This document shows, one piece after another, positions 51,492 to 63,502 of a DNA stretch of 64,000 nucleotides. A program made the position numbers and the translations under genes. A model generated the notes under the pieces. It worked only from the letters and a program-made list of their open reading frames with translations. It was not told where the DNA came from and searched no databases. Location of the stretch: contig JNDT01002416.1 of the NCBI GenBank assembly GCA_000697055.1, positions 1-64,000 of the forward strand, given 5' to 3'. The stretch comes from Saksenaea vasiformis B4078 (lineage: Eukaryota; Mucoromycota; Mucoromycetes; Mucorales; Saksenaeaceae). How positions within the stretch are numbered: the stretch's first letter is position 1; the number at the start of each line of letters is the position of its first letter.

Positions 51492-52599
51492 GTCTTATAG
51501 GAGTTCCATGTGTGTTACCATGCAGGTCCACACTCCACCGTCAGGTGAATAGCGTTCACTCTCAGTTTCTGAAATAGTCACGTTCGTACATAGCCACTCT
51601 CGAAAAATGGTGCCACGCGCATGGTAAGCAGACGACTCGATTTACGCAGTAAGCCAGCATTGCCGTCTGATCTAGAATCCTCGACGCGTATTCGGCCATA
51701 ACGCTCTGAAAGTCGAGCTTCACGACTTCATTATAATCTATAAAGTCGGTGCATGAACCTGATATCCCACTAGAGCCAGAGTTTATGCGTGGTCAGCGCA
51801 CCTGAGTCTAATCCTACTTGTCCTCAAAGGGTACCTATTTATCATGGTAAAATAGTAGAAACGGCGTCTGAACTGACTGAGTTTGATGCTGTAGCCCACT
51901 GGAGGCTCAGCACACATTGCTGCGCAGCATACGGAACTGTACAACTAACAATAGTTCGGTTACATATATTGAGTAGGTGTTACATTTACAGCCAGGCTGT
52001 CTGCGTTTCGAGGCAATGCGACTTGAGACAATCACGAGCTCACATACTCCCAATGTAGATACTCGAATTGAACAGATCCTAGTGATCCTTTGCAAGAAAT
52101 TACAAAATATGACAGTTGATTGTGTAATAAGCTTGTTCTACTGAAGAAATCAGAGCATCGACAACCGACGCGTATTTATTTAGAAGTTATTTCCAGACGA
52201 TTATCAGTGAATGTGTCTGTTCATTTAGTAGCGCTTTCTAAGTACACCGAGCTTGTTCCGATCTTAGAGAGAAAAATCTCTTGACCAAAAGCGGCAGAAG
52301 ATAGAGAAGATAAATGCAGAGGATACTTACTAAGTCTGATATGAGGTGGAGGTCCACGTGTTGGGCGACTGACGTAGGATAGTTGACTCTAGTAGGGCAG
52401 CGGAATAGATACGTCGCTCGAGTCATTGGAGTATGAATAGGATTTAGCTGACTAAAGGCGTAAGAGATGATACTCTTCGGCTTCCAAGTAATGGATCGCA
52501 TGCCTAGTATCGAAGCGGGAACGGAAACACTGGCTGCTTTGGTTTGGTTTCTGGTTTTCTGAGATCGTCTTCTGTCTATTCTCTCTTACCTATGATCCG
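51492..52599. other. Intergenic, no gene seen
   Basis: Upstream flank of the F-box/LRR gene running to the right inverted-repeat copy. Only short overlapping frames occur. Confidence 0.35.
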
Positions 52600-52625
52600 G
52601 CAATAATAATCCCTCCATATTCTTG

Positions 52626-52895
52626 TTGTTCTTACCCATCCTCTTCCTACCCGTCCTCTTCTTAACCGTCTTGTTCTTAACCATCCTCTTCTTAACCATC
52701 CTCTTCTTAACCATTCCCTTCTTACCCATCCTCTTCCTACCCATCTTCTTCCTACCCATCTTCTTCCTAACCGTCTTGTTCTTACTCATCCTCTTCCTAA
52801 CCGTCCTCTTCTTACCCATCCTCTTCCTAACCGTCTTGTTCTTACTCATCCTCTTCCTAACCGTCCTCTTCTTACCCATCCTCTTCTTGCTTACC
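52626..52895. repeat. Minisatellite, 15-bp unit (Lys/Arg-rich on the minus strand)
   Basis: About 18 imperfect copies of a 15-bp unit reading AAGAAGAGGATGGGT on the minus strand, with a 30-bp higher-order pairing of variants. Its minus-strand translation is a monotone basic repeat (KKRMG, VRKRM) that I do not consider a gene. The equivalent site in the left copy has only a few degenerate units. Confidence 0.8.
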
Positions 52896-53528
52896 TTGTT
52901 ATTCCTGTTCCTGTTCGTCGGTTTCTTTTTTTTTGTTTCCGGGGAAGAGGGGAAATCGCAACCCATGACAGGTTCGACGCCTTCGCTGAAGAAAAAGTAG
53001 AGTGATACTCCACTAAAACCCCTCTCCCGTTTGTGCTTGTCATCCATCCGCCGGCATCATCCCATCGCCGTGACATGGAGATGCATCCGCCGATGCATGG
53101 GTTGATCGTTTGCGAGATCAACCTACCTCCGGGATCCGACCCTCCAAGGAGAGAGAGGATCGTACACCAGCTGAACCAGATGGACGCATCCAGCCCTGAC
53201 AGACAAATGCTGTCAGAAACCGTGCCCGCCAGTTCCCGCCCCCCGGAACCGACGAATACATCGACTTTAGACATTACTCTCTGGTGTCATGTAAACCAGT
53301 CGAACGAATGTTCTAATAAAAAGCGCATGTCGGCTATCAAACCGGAGTGACAGCTATACGGACAGATTCAGTACCAGGAATCAGCCGAACCCGTAGATCA
53401 GATCCACAGGACAATGCGTTAACTGACCTCTGAGGCTGAGGCACAGCTAAAAGGGAGGTATTTTAAAGAATCATCTCTGGGAACCTTCCAACCCCACAAG
53501 ACCAAAGTCTTGAGACGTGCGCAGGCTA

Positions 53529-53620
53529 ACTCAATGAAGGGAACTCAATGAAGAGAACCCAATGGAGAGAACCCAATGGAGAGAACCCAATGGAGAGAAC
53601 TCAATGAAGAGAACTCATGG
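53529..53620. repeat. Minisatellite, 14-bp unit
   Basis: About six copies of AGAGAACCCAATGG or its AGAGAACTCAATGA variant. The left copy has only two units (30449-30480). Confidence 0.8.
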
Positions 53621-55930
53621 AGAAAGCCGGTCAGGCGAATACCCCAAGAACAGTTACTCCGGACTGACTGTCCTCAGAACGCACGCTGCCACGTAGTTTA
53701 AGGATATCTCCCTGGGAACATGGCCGGCCCGCGCGTGTTGGCCAACTCCATAAAGGTGAAAACCAGTCAGCTGAAGCTCCAATCCGGAAAAAAAAACCGG
53801 GAAGCCGATACCCGACCCAAAGGAGCCTGATCAATCCAATGGACACGCGAAATCCCATAATCATAATCGCCAAAGAATTGCGAAGTTTCATCCCGGGACA
53901 GGAATCCGCTAATCCTAAGACGATGCGCCAGATAACCTCTCTCGAAGTTACCTACTGACCAGCTCCTCCTCCTCAGAAACCGGTTCAACCAGAAGGACCG
54001 AGGTCCCAAAGGGCGACTTTGGAAATTCGACACGGTGACGCATAACTTACTGGATGATGACCAATGGAGGACTGGCAGCATATAGATGGTGTAAAGCCAC
54101 GGCCATGAGTTTGCATAGTCCCGAGTCTCTACAAGAAAGAAGCATGAACAAAGTACAGCGAGTTGTTATCTACTCGCCGTACCATGATCGAGAGCGTATA
54201 CAAGTTAATAAAAAACAAAAAAAGAAATAAACACAAGAAACGTACCTTGAAAAGGAAGACCGATCGTGGAGACTCAGTAGACTATGCAAATTCTGACGCC
54301 AGAAGCGAAGCGGAAGGAAAGAATGGATGGATGGTACCTGCCTCGGAGTCGTAAACTATAATAGTTGAGTTACACCGTGTGAAACAAACAGTACAAAAAC
54401 GTACCTAATTTGATTCGGCATTTGCGGTTTGCATAACACCGACGCGATCGTGAATGGTTGCAATGAGTAATTAACATGTCAATGAATGGAAAGGATCAAT
54501 CCAATGTTTACTTACTTCGACCAAGGTGGAATGTTCAGTGCCCGACCAGTAAGTGGAGACTGTTCGCTTGAGAGTGCATGCGAAATCAGAAATGGGAGTT
54601 AATGAGAAAAGAATAAATGATCGATCGATTCATAAAGCATACCTTGTTCAAGTAGACAGAAACGCGTTTAAAACACGAGATACGCGTGTTTACGGGAACT
54701 AAACAACATGTAAAAAAAACGATTTCTTTTGGAAGATGACTTACCAGGTTGCTGCGCCGCAGCAAGTGAGGAAAGCAAGTGAGAAAAGCAGTAATAAAAA
54801 GAAAAGAAGAAGAATGAGATAAAAGATAAAGTTGAAAAAGAATAAGAAAGAAAAACAAAAGAGAGAGAAGAAGAAAAGAATAAAAGAAAAGAAGTATAAA
54901 AAAGAAACGCTCTGTTATCGGCATCATCAGCAGAGAGTGGCCAGCTCTTTGCAACGTCTTGTATGTCTGGCCAGGACAACAAGAACGCATGATGATGATG
55001 TTGACCTCGCCACTGAGCACAACAAGAAGTATAAAAAGGAAAACTTACCAAAAGAAGATATAAACGAAAAGAGAAAAAAACACAAAAAGGAAAAAAAAAA
55101 ACGCCTTTTTAAAGACCTCTTGAGAAATCAACCCCAGCGTGTTATGTCACTCCCCCAAAGATAATGCAGTACTTCTGAGGAAAGAAAAAACGTCAGTATA
55201 ATGAAGCGCTCTCTCATTTCGAAGGTTTGTTGCAAAGGGCATTAACGCATTCGAATGTCATTTAGTTGGGTCATTCAGTTGAATGCCACGGAATCGCGAT
55301 TACGAAAACAGCCTAATGTAACGGCGATTACATGGCGCTTTCCCGGTGTTTATTCGCAGTACGTTTTTCCTACGGTAAGTAACTTAACCTCTCTTCAGTA
55401 TTATTTTACTGCCAGTATTAATGATAATTGCATAAAGGTTGATCTGTTACTGCAATTGCGGTTTCCATTAAAAGAGGTTCTTTTCGATATCAATTACCGT
55501 TTCTCATTGCTAAAGATAACTGTCATATGTGAGGCGCCTTACTTATGTGCCATAGGGAAACGAATGCGGAAGACATTTTTTGTCTGGCATCATTGCGTGG
55601 TATAGTTGCTTTATTAGAGTGCTTGCAATGTCCCGTTTTATGTGGCTGATTAAAACGTCTGTGGGTTCGGATTAATTGTTCTTTTATGAATCCGCGTCAT
55701 GTTGCTCATTTGCGCGGTGCAACACAAAGGTAGCTGCACGTTTGCGTTACGGAAAAAAGATACACAACGTTATCAAGCGGATGTGCACGGAAGTGACAGA
55801 GATGACAGTTTAAAAGTCTTTCTATTTATCGCAGCCGGAAAGATTTAGTGTGATTTCTATGCATACGTAAACCCGGGAAATAAGGCGTTTAAAACCTTTG
55901 AATCAAGGATCAGATTGGATAACAGTTGAT

Positions 55931-58282
55931 TTTATTTGTCGGTAATCTTGAATTGAATGATTGCTCCTTGGATAAAGCTCTATTATCCTTGAATAAGACC
56001 CGACGATTCCTTAATAATCCATATCTAAAGGAACCCATGGACCCCTTCTTATTCTTCCCTTTGGCTCCGTTTTCCACACAAAACATCTCCGGTACGTACA
56101 GCGATAGGCTATATACACAGGTACTCATGCCTTTTGATCGGTTGTTCACTCCATTGGTCGTAAAACAAAGAAATCGACCGCTCCATGGAAGCCGATATCT
56201 GGGAATACACCCTCCCTGAAAGAAAATATGGATGCAGTTTGGAAAACTCCAAAAATTATGAATCATAAACTTTTGTTGTCGTTCTTCCTCTTTTCCTTTT
56301 TCCTTTGTAAACTTCCCTTATGACGCTTACAGATATTTTCAATATTGTAAGGAAACCTAGACCTGAACAGTCAGAACAGCAGCAGTCAGCGATCTATGGC
56401 AGTTTACATTGAAAAGTCGGCATCATCAATCTTAACTTTGGAGTTTCCCAAACCGCATGCGCATTTACTTTCAGGGAGTATACTCTCAACATGGTTGGCT
56501 GCAGCTAGCGAGCTATTTCAACTGCTACAGTTTATAATTATAAGTTTACGGAGGCAAGAACTGTCTTCTCTCAATTCTCAGAATAACATTACTCTGATTA
56601 ACAGGGATCAACCACGCGACGGGTACTCTTGTAACGAAGTAAGCTACCCCATACGTCGCGGCTGTCGTTACTTTTGGGAGTTACTGGTTCTTGGTCTCTA
56701 ATTTGGATTGCTTCGCGGATAACAGAACATATATCGATGATTACGCATATAGATCGATGGTACTATTCCAAGTGAGATCAGGTGGCGCCGTCAACGTGTA
56801 GACAAACCGTGGTTGGAACTACTTCGACTTGTCGATCAGAATTGGTGATCTTGAGATGTTGGTGACTGGCGGGTTTTGGGGTACGATAGGAAGTGAGAAA
56901 AGACGACCTTTCTGGAATCATCGATACCTGCTTACCGGCAACTATATACGGCAAACAAATGCAGGGAATTGGGTCTATATCCTATTGTCTCCAGTGCCAC
57001 ACAGCCGCTCCGACCATCTTGTAAGGAAATATGGAAAAATACAAGATTTTCGGATAAGCACTTGCGTCAATTAGGCATCCTCACACATTCAAGTGTGAGT
57101 AAATTTACGTTTAGGAATGATGGGCTTTTGCTCAGGGAAGTAGCTCGTTTTGTGTTAATCCAAAGAATAGTTCGCGCCTGGATGGCCTGAGTTCAGCATC
57201 GTGATACTCCATTGGTAGGTTTCTTAGTACCCCATCGGAAGTAGTAAAAATGCCCCACGATAATGACAGATCCCATCCAAAATGATCCGTATTTAAAGGG
57301 ACGCATGAATTTCCTTTTTGTCGTATTTGACATACTGTAATGTACTGTATTTACATCTGAACGATCATATTACGTCCTCCCTCGGATAATCATATACCAT
57401 CGGCACTTCATCTACAGATTAATGCCTGACTGCACTCAGTCATCTAACTACAGATATTAAGGATCTAAGATAAACGGATACACTGCCATGATCTTTAGGT
57501 ACCCCTAGGCATATCCTATCTTACGATTGGTGCGACAAGACAATTACGATGACAATGATCACCATTTTATTCAGATCCACATAGCATCAGAATCTTCATA
57601 CATCCTGATGCATGCATGCATAAAGCTGAACGCGGTCAGATCACCTCTTGAAAACACTCATGCATAACTCATTCAGGACATTAATCTATACTCCTTCTTT
57701 ATGATTATTACCATGCATAATTGATTAATCTTTACAATCGATACGATTTACTCAGAGACATATAAATAGTGAAATGGATACATCTTTAATAAACCATCTA
57801 ACAGTCTCAAAGCATTCTTACTTTCTGTTATCCATCTTATTTTTCTACCCACAAATTCGATACTTTTCTTTTCCTTTGTCTCTGTTCTTCCATAAACTTC
57901 CCGATAAGGATGTCAATTCTGCATCACGTATCCAGGATCATTCATATCTTTCTATCTATTGCGTAGCCTGCATGACCTTTATCTCGAATCGTCCCGGCTG
58001 CGGTGTAGCTCCCTATTCACCACCAGGTAAATAAATGCTGTCTTCCGCAGCATCTCTCTTTTTCTATGACGGAACCTCGCCAGACGCTGCATCGCTTCGA
58101 GTCCTCTGCAGTGCTTTAACCACCGGCAGCATTGGCCAGGATAATCGCCAACGGCACTCCCACCCGGCCAGAGTGCGAAGCAGGCCCCTGTTGAAGGACA
58201 GGAGTGCTCTTCGGAAGTAAGTAAAAAGACATCAAACCATATTTCATTTACTGACCCTGAACGACTTCTTATACTATTCCAA
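55931..58282. other. Gene-poor, repeat-flanked stretch of about 2.35 kb
   Basis: No recognised gene. A 19-mer GTATTTAAAGGGACGCATG at about 57288-57310 recurs in direct orientation at about 61431-61449. Confidence 0.35.
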
Positions 58283-58412
58283 TAAATTATGCGTCCACCG
58301 AGGACCAGGTTGATGTAAGTAGACGTATGATTTTGTCGCCAATGTATTAAGTAATGACCGTCTATTCGATTTCCTCCTTAGCGCAAACCTTGCCCTTTGT
58401 AGACGCATGGTG
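58283..58412. mobile_element. Small inverted-repeat element, ATGCGTCC family
   Basis: The left end AATAAATTATGCGTCCA and the right end (complement reading ATGCGTCTACAAAGGGCAAG) form an imperfect inverted repeat about 130 bp apart. Both resemble the solo end at 4779-4820. It lies just beyond the 3' end of the broken transposase and might be its terminus. Confidence 0.35.
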
Positions 58413-58521
58413 CGAACAAACTAAAGACGACAATTTTCAACTTGTGTTTCAATTCCAATATTTGAAATCCCGATTCTTTTTATGGTAATAAGTGTATTGC
58501 ACAATGCTTATTCGTTGACAT

Positions 58522-60711
58522 TTAATCTACGATGAGAGGTAGAACTCTGGTGGTAAATTTCTTTACCTCTTCATCTGCCTCCCATGCGTCCTTCCCTTTG
58601 CTGTAAGCCTCTATGTATTGCTTGCAGCGCTTGAAATACCTTCGGATATTCGTCGGTACTTCATCAGGTGGGGATGCGCTGTCTAGACAGGCAGGCAGGT
58701 GCTTCTGAAGTCCTTTAAATGTGTAGTCGCATTTGATACGCACTTCCCTTTTCACGTCGGCCCAATATCTCTCGATCCAATTACATTCGTAGTGAAACTT
58801 TGGATAAAGATCGAAGAGCAAATGACGTTTAAGCAGCGTTTCTTGGAGCGCCGAACGCTGGAACTTGAAGTCATCTTGCTCTGCAAGGCAATGATATGCG
58901 CAGCATTCAGTGTTACTACTGTTTTCTGCTCTATTTTCACAGCGAAGTCTCCAGTTCCGACCTCCCTTCCCAGAAGAATTGTCATTATCGTGCCACAGGT
59001 TTCTCTCCTGTAGAATCGCCTTCACTCCCTTGAATTCTTCGTAAATCCTTTTCTTTCCGGATTTGGTATTCGCTTCTCGCTGTCGATAAAATGTCTGCCG
59101 ATGGGTGCGATCTTGATAGATAAATGTCGCGTCTCTAAATCGGAACTTATCTCTGGAGGGGTCGTATGTCTTTGGCGAAAGGGTCATGTGCGACGCTACC
59201 AGAGCATCAGGTGCGAAAGCCGTATGATTTGACGACTGGTCAAACAGAAATACGCCCATGCAGTCAGGATGAAGGGCTTTGAAGATTGGGATGGCCTGCT
59301 CCTCCAATTGCTTGACTAGATCCTTAGCAGACAAGTATCCTTCTCGATTGGATCCGGCATGGATCAATGTGCGAGAGATTGCGCCATTATGGCGCATCGT
59401 ACCGTGACAAGGGCATTGAAATTCACTCACCATAATTGACAAACCAGGTCCTTTCGGCTTAATCTGCGTTTCGTTGTCTTAAAACCATCCTTTTTCCTTG
59501 CCATCGTTGGCGTAAAAGCTCGATTCATCATGGGTAACCATGATGTATTTCTTACGTTTCTGCTGACCAGGCATTTGCAAGATTGGTTCAGTGACTGTTT
59601 CCAGACCATCTTCTTCATAATCATCTGCCATTTTCAACCGATTCATCATACGCAACGCCCAAGCCTTTCGACACTCCACCACGTCAGGCCTCTCGTGGCC
59701 ATCAAAGTAAATCCCCTTAATGTTTTTGCGGAAATTGAAGCCCCAAGCGTGCATATAGGAACGGATCGTGGAAACAGCGATATTCGAGGTTGCTCCTGGG
59801 CGGAATTCAGGCACCAACTCCTGGTCAATGAACTTTTTGAACCGAGCTACGTCTCTATCCATGGGTCTTTGGTCTTTCAGCCACTGGATGCACCTTTCCG
59901 TCACGTCTTCTTGTCCAAGCACAGAGAGGCACTTTACATGCTTTCCTCGTCGCGATTGTGGTATCATACCAGTTATTGCGAATTCCTCTGCCCATTGTCG
60001 GATTATACGGGAACGATACGAATGCTCCTGAGTTCTTTTACCATCCAAACACGCATTTGACGCGTTTGTCGAAGCTTCGCTTTTGCTCATCCCGTGGTTC
60101 AAAATATTATACAGATAGAGCTTAACTGCATAATAACGCATAGCATATGCTTTATCAGTTTCGCATGCTGGTTTGACAAAGGCCTTCAAGTCGTGATCCA
60201 GCATAACAAGCAAAGTCCTCAACAGATCCTGATCGAGAATGTCAACAGTAGTCCACTCGTCTTCTACAGCCCCCGAGGTTTCCTCATCTTCATTATTTTC
60301 TGTGTTTGACACAGACAAATCGCACATAGATCTTGTGTTGTCCCTTTCTACTGGCTTGAAGAAAGAGGAAATAAGAGCATGCTCCTTCATAGCCTTTATC
60401 TTGTCCTGTTCTAATCTCTGCTTCGTACGCCACGCAGTAGTTCTAGAATTTCCAGAGTATTTAGCACGTAACGAGGATCCGCTTTCAGCACGGCATGGCT
60501 GAAGAACGTCGAATGCTGTAACCATTACGTGTTCTGATAACTCATCCTCATCCAAGTCGGGCACTAGAGACTGATGGGATGGTAATTGTTCAGTTTCGGC
60601 AACACTAACAAATGAGCCACCCGGCGAAAGAGGACGCTTCAAAAGAGCTTTCTTCTTGTTACTGACACAAGGCATAATACCAGTGAAAAGTTCACTATTC
60701 AGGGCATACAT
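58522..60711 (-). pseudogene. IS630/Tc1-mariner-like DDE transposase with one in-frame stop
   Basis: One frame runs from 60711 (MYALNSELFTGIMPCVSNKK) to 58522 over about 730 codons. It is interrupted only by TAA at 59481-59479, just after the first catalytic motif. Residues: a Ser-rich N-terminus, a helix-turn-helix-like region (LNHGMSKSEASTNASNACLD), then YIMVTHDESSFYANDGKEKG (first Asp). Past the stop come LSIMVSEFQCP and the motif VFLFDQSSNHTAFAPDAL (second Asp). The third acidic residue is in FHYECNWIERYWADVKREV. The order D, D, E and the NWIExxWxxxKR signature place it in the IS630/Tc1-mariner superfamily, a large form seen in fungi. No intron is needed. The single stop suggests recent inactivation. 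Terminal repeats are uncertain. Confidence 0.8.
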
Positions 60712-62268
60712 AACTAAAGCTTTTACACTCCGCTATATTCGGTTAAATAATATGCCGTATGTTTCAAGTAAAAGGCGCACCTGCTAAAAGGATCCGAGTT
60801 AGAAGCGATTCAACTTTTTTTTTTTCTGAAGCAACTCCCAAATGTTCGGCATAGAATATGTAGAGAAGACATTAAAGAACATGTTTTATGCGAGACAATG
60901 GGTTTTTTCTTCACACTCGAGTTGCTGAAAATATTTGAAGTGGTTCCTTAAGATTGCGGTCTTTTGCTTGTTCGCACCATAACCATATTGAGAGAGATAT
61001 GGGCGCAGTTATACAAGAATTCTGCTTTCGTGACGGTAGTGCTACGCAATTAGCATGCTTGTGATGTACCGTAACGTGCGTTAAAGATGTGGCCAACGTA
61101 TTGAAGCCACAAAATGAGTTTTCTTCTAATTCAGGAACTTCTAACAGAAGACCAAACGTCATTTCAACGATGTTGCAAATGCATTCGTTTGATCGCAGTG
61201 CTTTAGTTATATGACAACTTACCTGAGAAAGGGAAATTACTGGATCTTAAATACACATTTGCGTCGTCCAAACGTTACTTTGCGTTGGTACCAAATCAAT
61301 CCTGCGGTGAGGAGCAGTATATCTTTGCGCAGAGAAGCAAATACATTTGCTTCTAAATCAAAGGAGTATTGCGCTGGCCCATTGTAGTAGGTTTCCCCAA
61401 CGCACCAGTCGGAACACATAAAATGACAGTATTTAAAGGGACGCATGTATTCTTCTTTTTCTTTTAGCGTAGGTTAAGCAGTAATTGGTTCTTGTGTGAC
61501 CATAAGGTTATTGTTTGTATTGCAGAGTTCGACGCGGAATACTCCTGTTATTTGTGTCAATGTATCTATAGTGCACCAGTTGGTTGTAAATTGTATGCAG
61601 GTCGTCGTTCATTGAATATTCAACACAGGAATTTGTACAGTGGTCCCTCGATAATTTCACCCTCGATTGTTTTCAACCCTCAGTATTTTCAACCTTTTCG
61701 GAAAGACTGGAGAAGCATCTGCACCTTAAATCATTCCATACAATTTCAACTCTCAGTAGTTTCAACCAGATGCCTGCACTTTGGCGGTTGAAATTATTGG
61801 GGGACCACTGTATTCCTATTTGGGCGCTCAACTTAATTGACATGGCCAGAACGCGAAGGCAACCTAATTTAACCTCGGAATTGCGCATTTGGAACAACGC
61901 CGATCATCTTCGTTCCACAGCAGGATGGCATATTCTTCTGATTTTTAAGCTGCAGTGTGCTTGCTTGAGTACCGTTGCACGAGTTCCTTCAAAAGTACAT
62001 TTCATTGTTTCCTGCTACAATTCTGGCATTCTCCTATAGTACTGTTTTCGTTTCAAAAAGTTCTCATCCATATCTTCCTTTATCGTTTTAGCACTGTTCC
62101 TTTTTTTCTAATTACATTTGCATGCTTCTTTTATATACGTGGTGTATGTGCACCGTGCGGCTGGAAAAGTTACAAAAACGGGATCAGAGAAAGAATGTCG
62201 AGACAATTTTTATGAGGAAATTCAACAAGCATTGATTGAGGAAAGGAACTACAAATGGGCAAATGTGA
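60712..62268. other. Gene-poor stretch with a MITE
   Basis: No recognised gene; holds the element at 61638-61810 and the direct 19-mer repeat near 61431-61449. Confidence 0.35.
61638..61810. mobile_element. pogo/Tc1-type MITE, copy 2
   Basis: 173 bp bounded by TA on both sides (61636-61637 and 61811-61812), the target duplication of Tc1/mariner/pogo elements. The inverted ends CAGTGGTCCCTCGATAATTT and (complement) CAGTGGTCCCCCAATAATTT differ at few positions. This copy is better preserved than that at 32203-32377. It needs a pogo-type transposase from elsewhere; the transposase at 58.5-60.7 kb is not shown to match it. Confidence 0.8.
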
Positions 62269-62709
62269 TCATGTAAAAAATGTATGTACACTGTCCAGAT
62301 CGGAATCAGAACGCAAAGATAATGACGATAATGAGGAGGAGGATGAGGAAGATGGGTAGCACAGGAGGCAACTAACGCTCTCTTTACAGGTATAAGTCGA
62401 GGCCAAAGGTTGATAGATCATGCTGCTTCTTGACACACGGGGAGTGACTTTAGGATGCCTCGGTGAATACGAGAAAGGCTGTCGCCGATGATATGATAGT
62501 TCATATAGAGATGCATTGCTAGCTGGGCGTCTAGATGATTTTGAATTATCGTAGTGCATCGATTTGGATGCTTCGTTTGCTTCACAGTCCGTAGAACAAA
62601 AATTCATAGTCTAATAAGTTATCAGATAGGTTAATGGAAAGGCATAAAAGAAATATCGTACATCATTCAGAAGATGTCTCTCACAATACAGACAAATATT
62701 TAATTCCAT
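62269..62709 (-). CDS. Ecl1-like small zinc-binding protein (life-span/stress regulatory factor family)
   Basis: Two exons. ATG 62709 gives MELNICLYCERHLLND, then a GTACGA...TTATTAG intron of 51 nt, then TMNFCSTDCEANEASKSMHY. Joined, CLYCERHLLNDTMNFCSTDC makes a CxxC...CxxxC zinc site close to the N-terminus, the hallmark of fungal Ecl1-type proteins (CxxC then YCSxxC followed by a Ser-rich tail). The remainder is Ser/Arg-rich with SKSSRRPASNASLYELSYHR and a poly-Ser stretch, ending DSDLDSVHTFFT*. About 129 residues, typical for the family. In yeasts such proteins extend chronological life span on nutrient stress. Family assignment is from the motif pattern only. Confidence 0.55.
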
Positions 62710-63502
62710 CCTGATCGTATCAGAAGGAGAGCAAGAAAGGAAAAAAATGAAAGAAAGAGAGGAGCAAACAAACCAACCTCGCACGCAGACTTTATGAGTG
62801 TCACCAAAAAAGAAAAAAACTTTTTTGGGAAGTTGTAGCATGGATGATCCAGGACAGATAGAACACGCTGACGCATAGTAGGAACGTGGGAAGAAAAAAG
62901 AAAACAAAACTCTTATTTTCTCAGTCGGTTGCAATCCAAAACAACCCAACATTGCATGCTGTGCTTATGCCAACTTTTTCTTTTACCAGCACGAAAGTCC
63001 TTGTAATGGTGGTTATTGCAATTGTGGATGTTAAACGTCCCATACTGCCATTGTTCCTTTGCAATAGGAGCTAAGCATTTCACCGAAGCGGTGAAACCGT
63101 GGTAACAACATAAACCTTCCTGTATGACGACAATGGCTTTGATCAGCTGCTGTGGCTTCATTTTAAAGTTATGCATGTACTCTACAGATCATCTGCACTG
63201 CACGCAAAAACGGAATGTCTCGTGCCTACGTCTGGAGTTACTGTTAAAGAGGTGTCTCTGCATACAGGTTCGGATATCGGGAAAGCTGAACACAAACAAG
63301 ATCACATTTTCAAAGAAAATACACAGGTGTATCCTCTCGATTTCTGGGGAGGTTATGGATTGTTAGATGGTGTATGTACAAGGATACAACCTATCTATAG
63401 ATAAAAGCACTTCATGGAGACACCGTAGGATTCAGCAGTGCCTGTTACTGGGCCCTCTCTCTTTTTCTTTCTAATAAATAGTCTATTTATTCTTGCATGG
63501 GT
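62710..63502. other. Intergenic, no gene seen
   Basis: Upstream of the Ecl1-like gene and downstream of the truncated gene at the window end. Plus-strand frames at 63124-63404 overlap one another and show no domain. Confidence 0.35.

Larger units (their letters stand above)
52600..55930 (-). repeat. Right copy of the ~3 kb inverted repeat
   Basis: Reverse-oriented relative of 28090-31210. The inner part is close to the left copy. It differs by two expanded minisatellites (52626-52895 and 53529-53620), several small indels and scattered substitutions. The outer 55255-55930 part is much more diverged. The frame starting at 53033 (MLVIHPPASSHRRDMEMHPP) parallels the one in the left copy but they part company after SSRP by an indel. 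Confidence 0.8.

Noticed and set aside
52586..53047. Basic repeat protein on the minus strand (KKRMG repeats)
   Set aside because: It is a minisatellite translation; the left arm lacks it and the frame has no other coding support.
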